This document shows, piece by piece, positions 55,921-64,000 of a stretch of 64,000 nucleotides of DNA (its first letter is position 1; each line of letters starts with the position of its first letter). The notes under the pieces were generated by a model, which saw only the letters and a program-made list of their open reading frames with translations, was not told the origin of the DNA and did not search any database. The stretch covers positions 2,123,394 to 2,187,393 of the forward strand of contig NC_009437.1 of NCBI RefSeq assembly GCF_000016545.1. The letters are read 5' to 3'. A program made the position numbers and the translations under genes. Source of the DNA: Caldicellulosiruptor saccharolyticus DSM 8903. GTDB lineage: Bacteria > Bacillota > Thermoanaerobacteria > Caldicellulosiruptorales > Caldicellulosiruptoraceae.

Positions 55921-56573
55921 TAGTTTTTCTTGGGTACCTTTTCCCAATCTTTTAAGAATCTTTCTATCCCAATATCAGTCAATGCATGTTTTGTCATCTG
56001 TTCAAGTACCTTAAATGGAACTGTTGCAATATCTGCTCCTGCTTTTGCAGCTTCAATTACATGAATAGGATGCCTTATGCTTGCTGCGATTATCTCTGTT
56101 TTTATATCTGGATAATTTCTGAATATCTGAACAATCTCTTTGATAAGCTCAATTCCATTTTGGCCTATGTCGTCAAGCCTTCCTACAAATGGAGAGACAT
56201 AGGTTGCTCCAGCCTTAGCTGCTAAAAGTGCTTGTGCTGCAGAGAATATGAGCGTGACATTTGTCTTTATACCCTCTTTTGACAAAACTGATACAGCTTT
56301 GAGACCCTCTGTTGTCATTGGAATTTTGATTACAACATTTTTATGGATTTTAGCTAAGTCTCTTGCCTCTTCAATCATCCCTTCAGCCTTGAGTGAAATG
56401 ACTTCGGCTGAGATTGGACCGTCTACAATTGAACAAATCTCATTTACAACCTCTTTGAAATCTCTACCTTCTTTTGCAATTAGAGATGGATTTGTTGTAA
56501 CACCACAAATTATTCCCCAAGAATAAGCTTCCTTAATCTCATTTATATTAGCAGTGTCAATAAAAAGTTTCAT
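55920..56573 (-). CDS. Fructose-6-phosphate aldolase / small transaldolase
   Basis: TIM-barrel class I aldolase of 217 aa, of the TalC/FSA subfamily. [29 protein letters not shown], the Schiff-base Lys83 in [14 protein letters not shown], and [12 protein letters not shown] are family marks. At this length it is either transaldolase (pentose phosphate pathway) or fructose-6-phosphate aldolase; sequence alone does not decide. It has its own promoter and terminator. Confidence 0.92.
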   Translation of the reverse strand: MKLFIDTANINEIKEAYSWGIICGVTTNPSLIAKEGRDFKEVVNEICSIVDGPISAEVISLKAEGMIEEARDLAKIHKNVVIKIPMTTEGLKAVSVLSKEGIKTNVTLIFSAAQALLAAKAGATYVSPFVGRLDDIGQNGIELIKEIVQIFRNYPDIKTEIIAASIRHPIHVIEAAKAGADIATVPFKVLEQMTKHALTDIGIERFLKDWEKVPKKN

Positions 56574-56618
56574 GTTGATCTAACACCTCTCCTAAAGTTA
56601 AAATTTTTTTCGACTATT

Positions 56619-56647
56619 ATTTTATACCAATTGCTGTATGATTACAA
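56619..56647 (-). promoter_or_regulatory. Promoter of the F6P aldolase-like gene
   Basis: On the minus strand TTGTAA (56642-56647) and TAAAAT (56619-56624) are spaced by 17 bases, just after the folC stop. Confidence 0.6.
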
Positions 56648-56650
56648 TAA

Positions 56651-57946
56651 CTAAAAAATGCTTTTAATATATGTTCTTGCAGCTCCCACTAAGTACAATG
56701 ACCCACAAATTAAAATGGCTGTATCTTTTTCTGCTTTTTTTAAGCTCACATCAATTGCCTCTTTATAATCTTTTATAAATTCAAATCCAAATTTTAAAGC
56801 AGCTTCTTTGGCTTCAGCAGGTGAAAAAGCCCTTTTTTGATACGGTACTAACGTGAATATCACATCTGATGTTACTTCCTTTATCATGGAAAGCATTTTT
56901 TTGTATTCTTTGTCTTTGAGTATCCCTACAACTGCACTAATTTTTTTGTCTTTTAGATACTGCTTACAGCTGTCAACAAGTACCCTCATGCCGTCTATGT
57001 TGTGAGCACCGTCTAAAATCACAAGAGGTTCTTTTGAGATAATTTCAAATCTGCCATTCCATTTGGCATTTAAAAGTCCTTTTACAAGAGCAATAGTACT
57101 TATATTATATTTATCACTCAAGTATTCAAATGCGTATATGCAGTTGAGAGCATTTTCAACTTGATGTACTCCTAAAAGATTAATCTCAAGGTTTTTATAT
57201 ATACCTTTTGGAGTAGTACAATCAAATACAATTCCGTCAAGAGTATTTTTTATAATTTTGTAATCACTTTTCACCTCAATTAAATTAGCATTCTTTTGCT
57301 TACACACTTTTGAGATAACATCAATTGCCTCTTTATAACGTTGCAGCCCTAAGATTACAGTAGAGCTTTCTTTGATAATACCAGCCTTTTCATATGCTAT
57401 TTGCTCAATTGTTTGTCCTAAGATATCCATATGGTCATAACCAATAGAGGTTATAATACAAAGCTCTGGAGTTTCCACTACATTTGTTGCATCAAATCTT
57501 CCACCAAGGCCAACTTCTAATACAACAAAATCCACATTTGTCCTCTTAAAATACTCAAAAGCTATTGCAGTGACTATCTCAAATTCGGTTGGATGATTAA
57601 ATCCTTGACTTATCATTAAATCAACCTTATCTTTTACAAACTCTGTGATTGTTGCAAGTTCGTCATTGGAAATAGGGATGTTATTTATTTTTATTCTTTC
57701 ATTAAAAAATTCTAAATAAGGTGAGGTGTAAAGCCCCACCTTATACCCAGCTTCAATCAACATTTGATTTATAAAAGCACATGTTGATCCTTTGCCATTT
57801 GTTCCTGCAACATGAACAATTCGCAAATCTTTTTGAGGGTTTCCCATAAGTTCAAGCAATTTTTTTATATTTTCAAGACCAAGTTTTACTCCAAACTTAT
57901 ATGTTCCATGGATATATTCAAGTGCCTCTTCATAAGTCATTGACAT
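56651..57946 (-). CDS. folC: Folylpolyglutamate synthase / dihydrofolate synthase
   Basis: Adds glutamate to folates (and possibly to dihydropteroate). Mur-ligase fold, 431 aa: P-loop VAGTNGKGSTCAF, YTSPYLEFFNERI, LEVGLGGRFDATN, SIGYDHMDILGQTIEQIA and LDGAHNIDGMRVL. AAGGTGA lies seven bases before the ATG at 57946. It follows valS by 7 bases, a common pair in Firmicutes. Confidence 0.95.
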   Translation of the reverse strand: MSMTYEEALEYIHGTYKFGVKLGLENIKKLLELMGNPQKDLRIVHVAGTNGKGSTCAFINQMLIEAGYKVGLYTSPYLEFFNERIKINNIPISNDELATITEFVKDKVDLMISQGFNHPTEFEIVTAIAFEYFKRTNVDFVVLEVGLGGRFDATNVVETPELCIITSIGYDHMDILGQTIEQIAYEKAGIIKESSTVILGLQRYKEAIDVISKVCKQKNANLIEVKSDYKIIKNTLDGIVFDCTTPKGIYKNLEINLLGVHQVENALNCIYAFEYLSDKYNISTIALVKGLLNAKWNGRFEIISKEPLVILDGAHNIDGMRVLVDSCKQYLKDKKISAVVGILKDKEYKKMLSMIKEVTSDVIFTLVPYQKRAFSPAEAKEAALKFGFEFIKDYKEAIDVSLKKAEKDTAILICGSLYLVGAARTYIKSIF

Positions 57947-57953
57947 AACACTA

Positions 57954-60578
57954 TCACCTTAAACTTTTAATTCTCTCAAGCTGATCTTCAACAGACTTTA
58001 GCATCTGTTTGTATCTTTCATATTTTTCTTTTTCCTCATTTACAACCTTTTGAGGTGCCTTTTGTAAAAAGTTCTGATTTCCAAGCAGTTTTTCAGATCG
58101 TTCAACCTCTCTGAGAAGTCTTTCTCTTTCCTCTGTAAGTCTTTTGAGCTCTGCATCAATATCAATTATTTCTTTTAATTTGATATACGCTACACCCCAC
58201 GAGAGAACAAGCGAAACACTGTCTTGTGGAACATCTTGAGCTACTACAACTTCTTCTATATTTGCAAGTCGCTTCACATAAATCTCCCAAACTTGCCTTT
58301 GCTGCAGCATACACTCATCATCACTTTTTACATAAACCTTTGGCTTTATGTTAGCTGGTATATTTCTCTCAACTCTTAAATTCCTGATACTTCTAATAAG
58401 CTCAATCAACTTTTCAACCATTGAAATATCTTGAGCATAGTTATACCCCATTGGCTCAGGCCACTTTGCTATAACAAGGCTTTCTTCACTATGTGGAAGA
58501 TTTAAATAAATCTCTTCTGTTACAAATGGCATAAATGGATGCAAAAGTTTTAAAATATTAGTAAGCACTGTTAAAAGGACATACTGTACTTCTTTGTTAT
58601 TTTCTGCCTCTTTGTTGTAAAGGATTGGTTTTGACATTTCAATATACCAGTCACAAAACTCATCCCAGATAAAGTCATAAAGCTTTTGAGCCGCGATACC
58701 AATTTCAAACTTCTCAAGATTTTCAGTGACCTCTTTAATGAGAGTATCTAACCTTGACAGAATCCATCTTTCTGTAAATGTAAATTTACTCTCATCAGGC
58801 TTGTAATTTGTATCAATGTCAAGGTTCATTATTACAAACCTTGCCGCATTCCAAATCTTGTTTGCAAAGTTTCTGTTTGCCTCAACCTTTTCCATATGAA
58901 ATCTGGTATCATTGCCAGGTGAAATTCCTGTGACAAGTGTAAATCTAAGTGCATCTGCACCGTATTTTTCTATTATTTCAAGCGGATCTATTCCATTGCC
59001 AAGTGATTTACTCATCTTTCTGCCTTGAGCATCTCTTACAATCCCGTGAATTAGAACATACTTGAACGGTTCTTTTCCCATGTGCTCAACTGCTGAGAAA
59101 ATCATTCTTGCAACCCAGAAGAAAATGATATCATATGCGGTTACCAAAACATCTGTTGGGTAAAAATACTTTAAATCTTCTGTCTCTTCTGGCCAACCCA
59201 ATGTTGAAAATGGCCATAGTGCTGAGGAAAACCATGTATCAAGAGTGTCTTCATCTTGATATACATTTGTAGAACCACACTTTGAGCACACCTTTACTTC
59301 TTGTCGGCTTACCATCATATTGTCACAGTCTTTGCAATAATATGCAGGAATTCTGTGACCCCACCAAAGCTGTCTTGAAATACACCAATCTTTTATATTT
59401 TCCATCCAATTAAAGTATATTTTTTCAAATCTTTCCAGAATAAATTTTATCTTACCTTCCTTTACAACTCTTATTGCAGGCTCTGCCAATGGTTTCATCT
59501 TGACAAACCATTGCTTTGACACAAGTGGTTCAATTACTGTTGAGCACCTATAGCAATGTCCTACATTGTGAGTATAGTCTTCTTCTTTGACAAGAAGGCC
59601 AAGGTCTTTTAGGTCATTTACAATATTCTTTCTTGCCTCGAACCTGTCCTGTCCTACGTACTTGCCAGCATTTTCATTCATATACCCTTTTGTATCAATT
59701 ACTTGTATCATTGGAAGGTTGTGTCTTTGCCCTATCTCAAAGTCATTTGGGTCATGAGCAGGTGTTATTTTTACAACACCTGTTCCAAATTCCATATCTA
59801 CATACTCATCTGCAATTATGGGTATTTCTCTATTCACAATTGGCAACACAACTGTTTTCCCAATCAAATGCTTGTATCTTTCATCATTAGGATTTACTGC
59901 AACAGCAGTGTCGCCAAGCATTGTCTCAGGTCTTGTTGTTGCAACAACCACGTAGAAAGAATTGTCCTTTGCAGGATACTTAATGTACCACAGCTTGCCT
60001 TTTTTTTCTTCGTACTCCACTTCAGCATCCGAAATTGTTGTTTTGCAAGTTGGGCACCAGTTAATCATTCTCTCGCCTTTATAGATTAAACCTTTTTCAT
60101 AAAGTCTTACAAAAACTTCTTTTACAGCATTAGAAAGTCCTTCATCCATTGTAAATCGTTCTCTATCCCAGTCGCAAGAAGCTCCAAGTTTTTTAAGCTG
60201 CTCAATTATCCTCCCGCCATAGACCCTTTTCCACTCCCAAGCACGCTCTAAAAACTTTTCTCTTCCTATCATCTCTTTTGTGAGGCCTTCTTCTTTCATC
60301 TTCTCAACAATCTTTGCCTCTGTTGCAATACTTGCGTGGTCAGTGCCAGGAACCCAAAGTGCGCAGTATCCTTGCATCCTCTTAAATCTTATCAGAATAT
60401 CCTGAATGGTGTTGTTTAGAGCATGTCCCATATGTAGTTGCCCTGTAATATTTGGAGGTGGGATTACGATTGTAAAAGGCTTTTTGGAATAGTCTATTTT
60501 TGCATGAAAGTATTTTTTTTCAAGCCACATTTTATATAGCCTGTCTTCAACCTCTTGAGGATTGTAAACTTTATGCAC
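57954..60578 (-). CDS. valS: Valyl-tRNA synthetase
   Basis: Class I synthetase of 874 aa. The HIGH motif is HMGH (49-52), [12 protein letters not shown] is the second signature, and the editing domain has [17 protein letters not shown] and [19 protein letters not shown] and CKDC-CSKCG zinc knuckles are present, and the C-terminal coiled coil (about 805-870) ends the protein. The start is GTG with AGGAGG ten bases upstream. No T-box leader is seen in the 150 bases before it. Confidence 0.97.
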   Translation of the reverse strand: MHKVYNPQEVEDRLYKMWLEKKYFHAKIDYSKKPFTIVIPPPNITGQLHMGHALNNTIQDILIRFKRMQGYCALWVPGTDHASIATEAKIVEKMKEEGLTKEMIGREKFLERAWEWKRVYGGRIIEQLKKLGASCDWDRERFTMDEGLSNAVKEVFVRLYEKGLIYKGERMINWCPTCKTTISDAEVEYEEKKGKLWYIKYPAKDNSFYVVVATTRPETMLGDTAVAVNPNDERYKHLIGKTVVLPIVNREIPIIADEYVDMEFGTGVVKITPAHDPNDFEIGQRHNLPMIQVIDTKGYMNENAGKYVGQDRFEARKNIVNDLKDLGLLVKEEDYTHNVGHCYRCSTVIEPLVSKQWFVKMKPLAEPAIRVVKEGKIKFILERFEKIYFNWMENIKDWCISRQLWWGHRIPAYYCKDCDNMMVSRQEVKVCSKCGSTNVYQDEDTLDTWFSSALWPFSTLGWPEETEDLKYFYPTDVLVTAYDIIFFWVARMIFSAVEHMGKEPFKYVLIHGIVRDAQGRKMSKSLGNGIDPLEIIEKYGADALRFTLVTGISPGNDTRFHMEKVEANRNFANKIWNAARFVIMNLDIDTNYKPDESKFTFTERWILSRLDTLIKEVTENLEKFEIGIAAQKLYDFIWDEFCDWYIEMSKPILYNKEAENNKEVQYVLLTVLTNILKLLHPFMPFVTEEIYLNLPHSEESLVIAKWPEPMGYNYAQDISMVEKLIELIRSIRNLRVERNIPANIKPKVYVKSDDECMLQQRQVWEIYVKRLANIEEVVVAQDVPQDSVSLVLSWGVAYIKLKEIIDIDAELKRLTEERERLLREVERSEKLLGNQNFLQKAPQKVVNEEKEKYERYKQMLKSVEDQLERIKSLR

Positions 60579-60653
60579 CTTCTTTCATCCTCCTTTCAAA
60601 GTTTTGATTTCACTTTTTATATTATTTCAAAATTATTTTTATATCAAACTTTA

Positions 60654-60683
60654 TGTTTTTGAATCTAAATTTGTGGGTATAAA
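60654..60683 (+). promoter_or_regulatory. Candidate promoter of desulfoferrodoxin gene
   Basis: TGTTTT (60654-60659) and TATAAA (60678-60683) are 18 bases apart, with TTGTGGGTATAAAG around the -10, similar to the fprA site TTGTGGGGTATAAAT. The start codon is about 48 bases downstream. Confidence 0.4.
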
Positions 60684-60731
60684 GTAATTGTAATTGAAAA
60701 ATTTAAATTTTACAAGGGAGGTTACTTCAAG

Positions 60732-61109
60732 ATGGTTAAAAGAGGAAATGTTTATAAATGTGAAATTTGCGGGAATATTGTAGAGGTCTTATCTGCAGGA
60801 GGCGGTCAATTGGTATGTTGTGGTCAGCCGATGACCTTGCTTGAGGCGAACACAGTTGATGCAAGCTTAGAGAAACATGTACCAGTCATTGAAAAAACAG
60901 AAGAAGGTATTTTAGTGAAAGTTGGAGAAGTTCCACATCCAATGGAAGAAAAACACTACATTATGTGGATTGAACTTGTAGCAGATGATGTTGTCTACAG
61001 AAAATATTTAAAGCCTGGTGATGAGCCAAAAGCACTCTTTAATGTATCTGCTGATAAGCTTGTTGCATACGAATATTGCAATCTCCACGGGCTTTGGAAA
61101 AAGGAATAA
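60732..61109 (+). CDS. dfx: Desulfoferrodoxin (superoxide reductase)
   Basis: Reduces superoxide to H2O2 with electrons from rubredoxin. At 125 aa it has both iron centres. Centre I, desulforedoxin-like, uses Cys10, Cys13 (CEIC) and Cys29-Cys30; centre II uses His49, His69, His75, Cys116 and His119, the exact positions of the well-studied Desulfovibrio protein. GGGAGG precedes the ATG. It stands alone between valS and a terminator shared with ackA, and completes the oxygen-defence set with fprA, its reductase and rubredoxin. Confidence 0.97.
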   Translation: MVKRGNVYKCEICGNIVEVLSAGGGQLVCCGQPMTLLEANTVDASLEKHVPVIEKTEEGILVKVGEVPHPMEEKHYIMWIELVADDVVYRKYLKPGDEPKALFNVSADKLVAYEYCNLHGLWKKE

Positions 61110-61112
61110 AAA

Positions 61113-61150
61113 AGACAGGGCTGCTTTAATTTAAACAGAGCAGCCCTTCT
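61113..61150. terminator. Terminator between dfx and ackA
   Basis: AGGGCTGCT (61117-61125) and AGCAGCCCT (61139-61147) are a perfect 9-base inverted repeat. The minus strand follows with CTTTTTT (strong, for ackA), the plus strand only with TTCTTC. Confidence 0.82.
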
Positions 61151-61156
61151 TCAATG

Positions 61157-62356
61157 TTATTTTTCTAATAATCTCTTTGTCTCTCTTGCAATCATTAGCT
61201 CTTCGTTTGTTGGGACTATCAAAACCTTTACCTTGCTCTCTGGTTTATTAATTTCAAATACCTTGCCTTTCTCTGCGTTAAAGTTTTTCTGTTTATCATA
61301 CAAAACACCCATGTATTCTAAATCAGTTACACACTTTTCTCGAACAATTGGATTGTTCTCACCAATTCCTGCTGTGAATATTATTGCATCAACACCGCCT
61401 AAAACTGCAGCATATTCTCCAATATATTTCTTTACCCTATAGCAGAACATATCAATTGCAAGCTGAGCACGTTCATTTCCTTCATTTGCAGCTTTCTCTA
61501 AATCTCTAAAATCGCTGCTAACACCAGAAATCCCTAAAACTCCTGATTTTTTGTTCAGCAAATCATTCATCTGCTTTACATCCATATTTTCTTTTTCCAT
61601 AAGATACAAAATAACAGCAGGGTCAATTGTTCCGCTTCTTGTCCCCATTGCAAGTCCAGCTAAGGGTGTAAAGCCCATACTTGTATCCACCGATTTACCA
61701 TACTTTATTGCACAAACACTTGAACCATTCCCAAGGTGGCATGTTATAAGTTTTAGCTCCTTTAAAGGTCTCTTTAAGTACTCAGCAGCCTTTATTGCGA
61801 CATATTTGTGTGATGTACCATGAAATCCGTATTTTCTAATCTTGTACTTTTCATACACCTCATATGGAAGTGAATACATGTAAGCATACTTTGGCATTGT
61901 CTGGTGAAAAGCTGTGTCAAATACTGCAACGTTTGGCTTTCCTGGAATTTCTTTTTCACATGCTTCAATTCCCATAAGGTTTGCAGGATTGTGAAGCGGG
62001 GCAAATTCAATACACTCTCTTATTGCTTTTTTTACCTCTTCATTGACAATCACAGCATCACTAAAATACTCCCCACCATGGACAACTCTGTGGCCAATTG
62101 CGTCAATCTCATCCATTGATTTTATTATCCCCATCTGAGGATGCGTTAACATTTCCAAAACAAGCTTTATTGCCACATTGTGGTCTTTTACCTCTTGCTC
62201 TTTTATAATCTCCTGTCCATTTTTCTGGTGTCTTATAAAAGCTCCCGGTAAACCAATTCTGTCAACAACACCCTTACATAGAGCAACCTCTGTTTCAGTA
62301 TCAATAAACTGATATTTTAATGATGAGCTTCCTGAATTTAATACTAATACTTTCAT
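61157..62356 (-). CDS. ackA: Acetate kinase
   Basis: Makes ATP and acetate from acetyl phosphate. ASKHA fold, 399 aa: [14 protein letters not shown] at the N-terminus, [43 protein letters not shown] and [16 protein letters not shown]. It lies 23 bases after pta; the pair gives fermentative acetate and substrate-level ATP. Confidence 0.97.
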   Translation of the reverse strand: MKVLVLNSGSSSLKYQFIDTETEVALCKGVVDRIGLPGAFIRHQKNGQEIIKEQEVKDHNVAIKLVLEMLTHPQMGIIKSMDEIDAIGHRVVHGGEYFSDAVIVNEEVKKAIRECIEFAPLHNPANLMGIEACEKEIPGKPNVAVFDTAFHQTMPKYAYMYSLPYEVYEKYKIRKYGFHGTSHKYVAIKAAEYLKRPLKELKLITCHLGNGSSVCAIKYGKSVDTSMGFTPLAGLAMGTRSGTIDPAVILYLMEKENMDVKQMNDLLNKKSGVLGISGVSSDFRDLEKAANEGNERAQLAIDMFCYRVKKYIGEYAAVLGGVDAIIFTAGIGENNPIVREKCVTDLEYMGVLYDKQKNFNAEKGKVFEINKPESKVKVLIVPTNEELMIARETKRLLEK

Positions 62357-62379
62357 TTTTATCTTACCCCTTTTAATTT

Positions 62380-63378
62380 TTATTTCATCATTGCCTGAAC
62401 AGCAGTGATAGCAACAACACCAACAATGTCTTCTGCCTTGCAGCCTCTTGACAAATCATTTACAGGTTTTGCTATTCCCTGGGTAATAGGTCCATACGCC
62501 TCAGCTTTTGCAAGTCTCTCTGTCAGCTTATACGCAATATTTCCTGCATTAAGGTCAGGGAAAATTAGCACATTTGCCTGCCCTGCAACAGGGCTGCCTG
62601 GTGCTTTTAACTTTGCAACAGAAGGTACAAGTGCTGCATCTGCCTGAAGTTCACCATCTATCAAAAGGTCTGGTGCTTTCTCTTTTGCAATCCTTGTTGC
62701 CTCAACAACCTTGTCAACCATCTCTGACTTTGCAGACCCCTTTGTTGAATATGAAAGCATAGCAATCTTTGGAGTCTTTCCAACCAAAGCTTCAAAGCTC
62801 TTCGCAGAGGTTATGGCAATATCAGCAAGTTCTTCAGCTGTTGGATTTGGATTCAAACCTGCATCGGCGTACAAAAATACACCATTTTCGCCATATTCAC
62901 AGTTTGGAACAACCATTATAAAGAAACTTGAAACAAGCTTTACACCTGGTGCTGTTTTTAAGATTTGAAGTGCTGGGCGCAGTGTATCCGCAGTTGAGTG
63001 AATTGCACCAGATACCATACCATCTGCTAAACCCTTGTACACCAGCATAACGCCAAAGTACATTGGGTCTTTCATAATTTTTTTTGCATCTTCAAGTGTT
63101 ACACCTTTATTTTTTCTCAGTTCATAAAAATCATTTACAAATTCATCAAACCTCTCAAAGTTGTCAGGGTCAATAAAGATTGCCTCATCTACATTTGCAC
63201 CAAACTTTGCTGCTTCTTTTTTAATCTCATCTTCTTTACCAATTAAAACAATCTTTGCAATCTTCTCTTTAAGTACAACACTTGCAGCTTTTAAATTTCT
63301 CTCTTCATAGCTTTCAGGAAGCACAATTGTTTTTATATTTGACTTTGCCTTTTCTATTATTGTATCAATAAATGCCAT
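62380..63378 (-). CDS. pta: Phosphate acetyltransferase
   Basis: Converts acetyl-CoA and phosphate to acetyl phosphate. At 332 aa it is the short form without regulatory N-terminal domains. [58 protein letters not shown] and [13 protein letters not shown] are family motifs. AAGGGG is nine bases before the ATG at 63378; an upstream in-frame ATG at 63417 has no ribosome site. Confidence 0.96.
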   Translation of the reverse strand: MAFIDTIIEKAKSNIKTIVLPESYEERNLKAASVVLKEKIAKIVLIGKEDEIKKEAAKFGANVDEAIFIDPDNFERFDEFVNDFYELRKNKGVTLEDAKKIMKDPMYFGVMLVYKGLADGMVSGAIHSTADTLRPALQILKTAPGVKLVSSFFIMVVPNCEYGENGVFLYADAGLNPNPTAEELADIAITSAKSFEALVGKTPKIAMLSYSTKGSAKSEMVDKVVEATRIAKEKAPDLLIDGELQADAALVPSVAKLKAPGSPVAGQANVLIFPDLNAGNIAYKLTERLAKAEAYGPITQGIAKPVNDLSRGCKAEDIVGVVAITAVQAMMK

Positions 63379-63426
63379 CTTTAAAAGCCCCTTTCGTTTA
63401 TTATTTAACATTATCACACCTTATAT

Positions 63427-63457
63427 ATTATAAACCAAATTGTATCTTGTATACAAG
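63427..63457 (-). promoter_or_regulatory. Candidate pta-ackA promoter with palindrome
   Basis: On the minus strand TTGTAT (63451-63456) and TATAAT (63427-63432) are spaced by 18 bases. The perfect 12-base palindrome CTTGTATACAAG (63446-63457) covers the -35 and may be an operator. Confidence 0.5.
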
Positions 63458-63513
63458 AAGTATTTTAAGAAGAATTTAAAAGTCCTTAGCAAAGAAAAAT
63501 GCTAAACAACTGT

Positions 63514-63542
63514 TTGAAGAATATATGTTTTTGTGTTATAAT
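63514..63542 (+). promoter_or_regulatory. lexA promoter with LexA-box-like site
   Basis: TTGAAG (63514-63519) and a perfect TATAAT (63537-63542) are spaced by 17 bases. AGAATATATGTTTT (63518-63531), overlapping the -35 and spacer, matches the uvrB palindrome at 10 of 14 positions, consistent with weak autoregulation. Confidence 0.6.
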
Positions 63543-63580
63543 CTATTTAAACAAAATAAAATTGAAAAGGGGATACTTAA

Positions 63581-64000
63581 ATGAAGAAACAGCTTACAAA
63601 AAAGCAAGAAGAGATATTAGAGTTTATAAAAAAGAGAATTAAAGAAAAAGGCTATCCACCTGCTGTGAGAGAGATATGTGAAGCAACAGGCTTAAAATCA
63701 ACCTCAACTGTACACGGGCACTTAACTCGCTTAGAGAAAAAAGGCTATATAAGGCGCGACCCTTCAAAACCAAGAGCAATTGAAATTGTAGACGATGATT
63801 TTTATGTTCACAGAAATGTCATTCGGCTCCCACTTGTTGGTAAAGTCACTGCAGGTGAGCCTATCTTAGCTGTTGAAAACATCGAAGATACCATAACTCT
63901 TCCCTATGACTTGGTTGGAACAGAAGATGCGTTTTTGCTAAGGGTTAAAGGAGATAGTATGATCGATGCGGGAATTTTCGACAATGATATTATAATTGTA
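63581..64000 (+). CDS. lexA: LexA repressor (partial, C-terminus beyond window)
   Basis: SOS repressor and self-cleaving protease. 140 codons are inside the window. The winged helix has [29 protein letters not shown] and [16 protein letters not shown]. The cleavage site Ala-Gly is in GKVTAGEP, and the catalytic Ser in [10 protein letters not shown]; the catalytic Lys would be just beyond the edge. AAAAGGGG is eight bases before the ATG. It probably controls itself and uvrBA through the palindromes described. Confidence 0.96.
   Translation, partial: MKKQLTKKQEEILEFIKKRIKEKGYPPAVREICEATGLKSTSTVHGHLTRLEKKGYIRRDPSKPRAIEIVDDDFYVHRNVIRLPLVGKVTAGEPILAVENIEDTITLPYDLVGTEDAFLLRVKGDSMIDAGIFDNDIIIV

Noticed and set aside
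60579-60731. T-box leader of valS
   Set aside because: The 150-base divergent gap is AT-rich without specifier loop or antiterminator.
1-64000. tRNA, rRNA, CRISPR array or insertion sequence
   Set aside because: No cloverleaf-like sequence, regularly spaced repeats, transposase or terminal inverted repeats were noticed by eye; a dedicated tRNA search could still be run.

Overview
The window reads as a chromosomal segment of an AT-rich, anaerobic, Gram-positive (Firmicutes) bacterium, most like the thermophilic Caldicellulosiruptor/Thermoanaerobacterales group. This is inferred from protein style and gene content, not from a database search. Signs of it are the anaerobe oxygen-defence set (flavodiiron protein, NADH:rubredoxin oxidoreductase, rubredoxin, desulfoferrodoxin), Pta-AckA acetate formation, Firmicutes-type pur and his operons, a LexA gene, OmpR-family two-component systems, strong AGGAGG ribosome sites and frequent GTG/TTG starts. 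I see no transposase, CRISPR array, phage block, rRNA or tRNA. Almost all genes lie on the minus strand in tightly packed operons.

Layout. 1-3013: end of a secreted or anchored protein gene, then fprA and its reductase on the plus strand. 3058-12968 (minus): DNA repair and replication, with an unknown gene-polA-coaE-slt operon followed by uvrB-uvrA, which has its own promoter and a LexA-box-like palindrome. 13076-13234: a small rubredoxin gene with a TTG start. 13313-23127 (minus): purine operon purCSQLFMNHD. 23253-28284: a purine permease, HtrA protease and a two-component system. 28301-32997: AIR-synthase-like protein, a small membrane protein, pgsA, a two-OB-fold SSB-like protein, an unknown protein, a polysaccharide deacetylase and a DivIVA-like coiled coil. 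33076-34126: tcdA with a probable 6S RNA gene upstream. 34139-37101: a three-gene operon related to 2-hydroxyacyl-CoA dehydratase and its activase. 37269-41130: nth (apparently with an ATT start), a GNAT acetyltransferase, murJ, manC. 41237-48672: complete histidine operon hisZGDCBHAF(IE). 48798-55864: queT and a phosphate block (phoU, pstB, Pit plus its accessory protein, PhoR-PhoB-like pair), then pgeF. 55920-60578: fructose-6-phosphate aldolase-like gene, folC, valS. 60732-63378: desulfoferrodoxin, ackA, pta. 63581-64000: start of lexA, cut by the window edge.

The genes connect in several ways. FprA, its reductase, rubredoxin and desulfoferrodoxin form an O2/superoxide reduction chain scattered over three loci, with similar promoters. 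HisH/HisF release AICAR, which PurH consumes. LexA at the right edge probably controls uvrBA at the left. A Pho-box-like tandem repeat precedes pstB-phoU and could be bound by the PhoB-like regulator a few kb away.

The observations most worth a second look are the 6S-like RNA upstream of tcdA, the nth gene with no standard start codon, the split dehydratase/activase operon, the shared promoter form of the oxygen-defence genes, and the pgsA 3' end pairing with the next gene's ribosome site.
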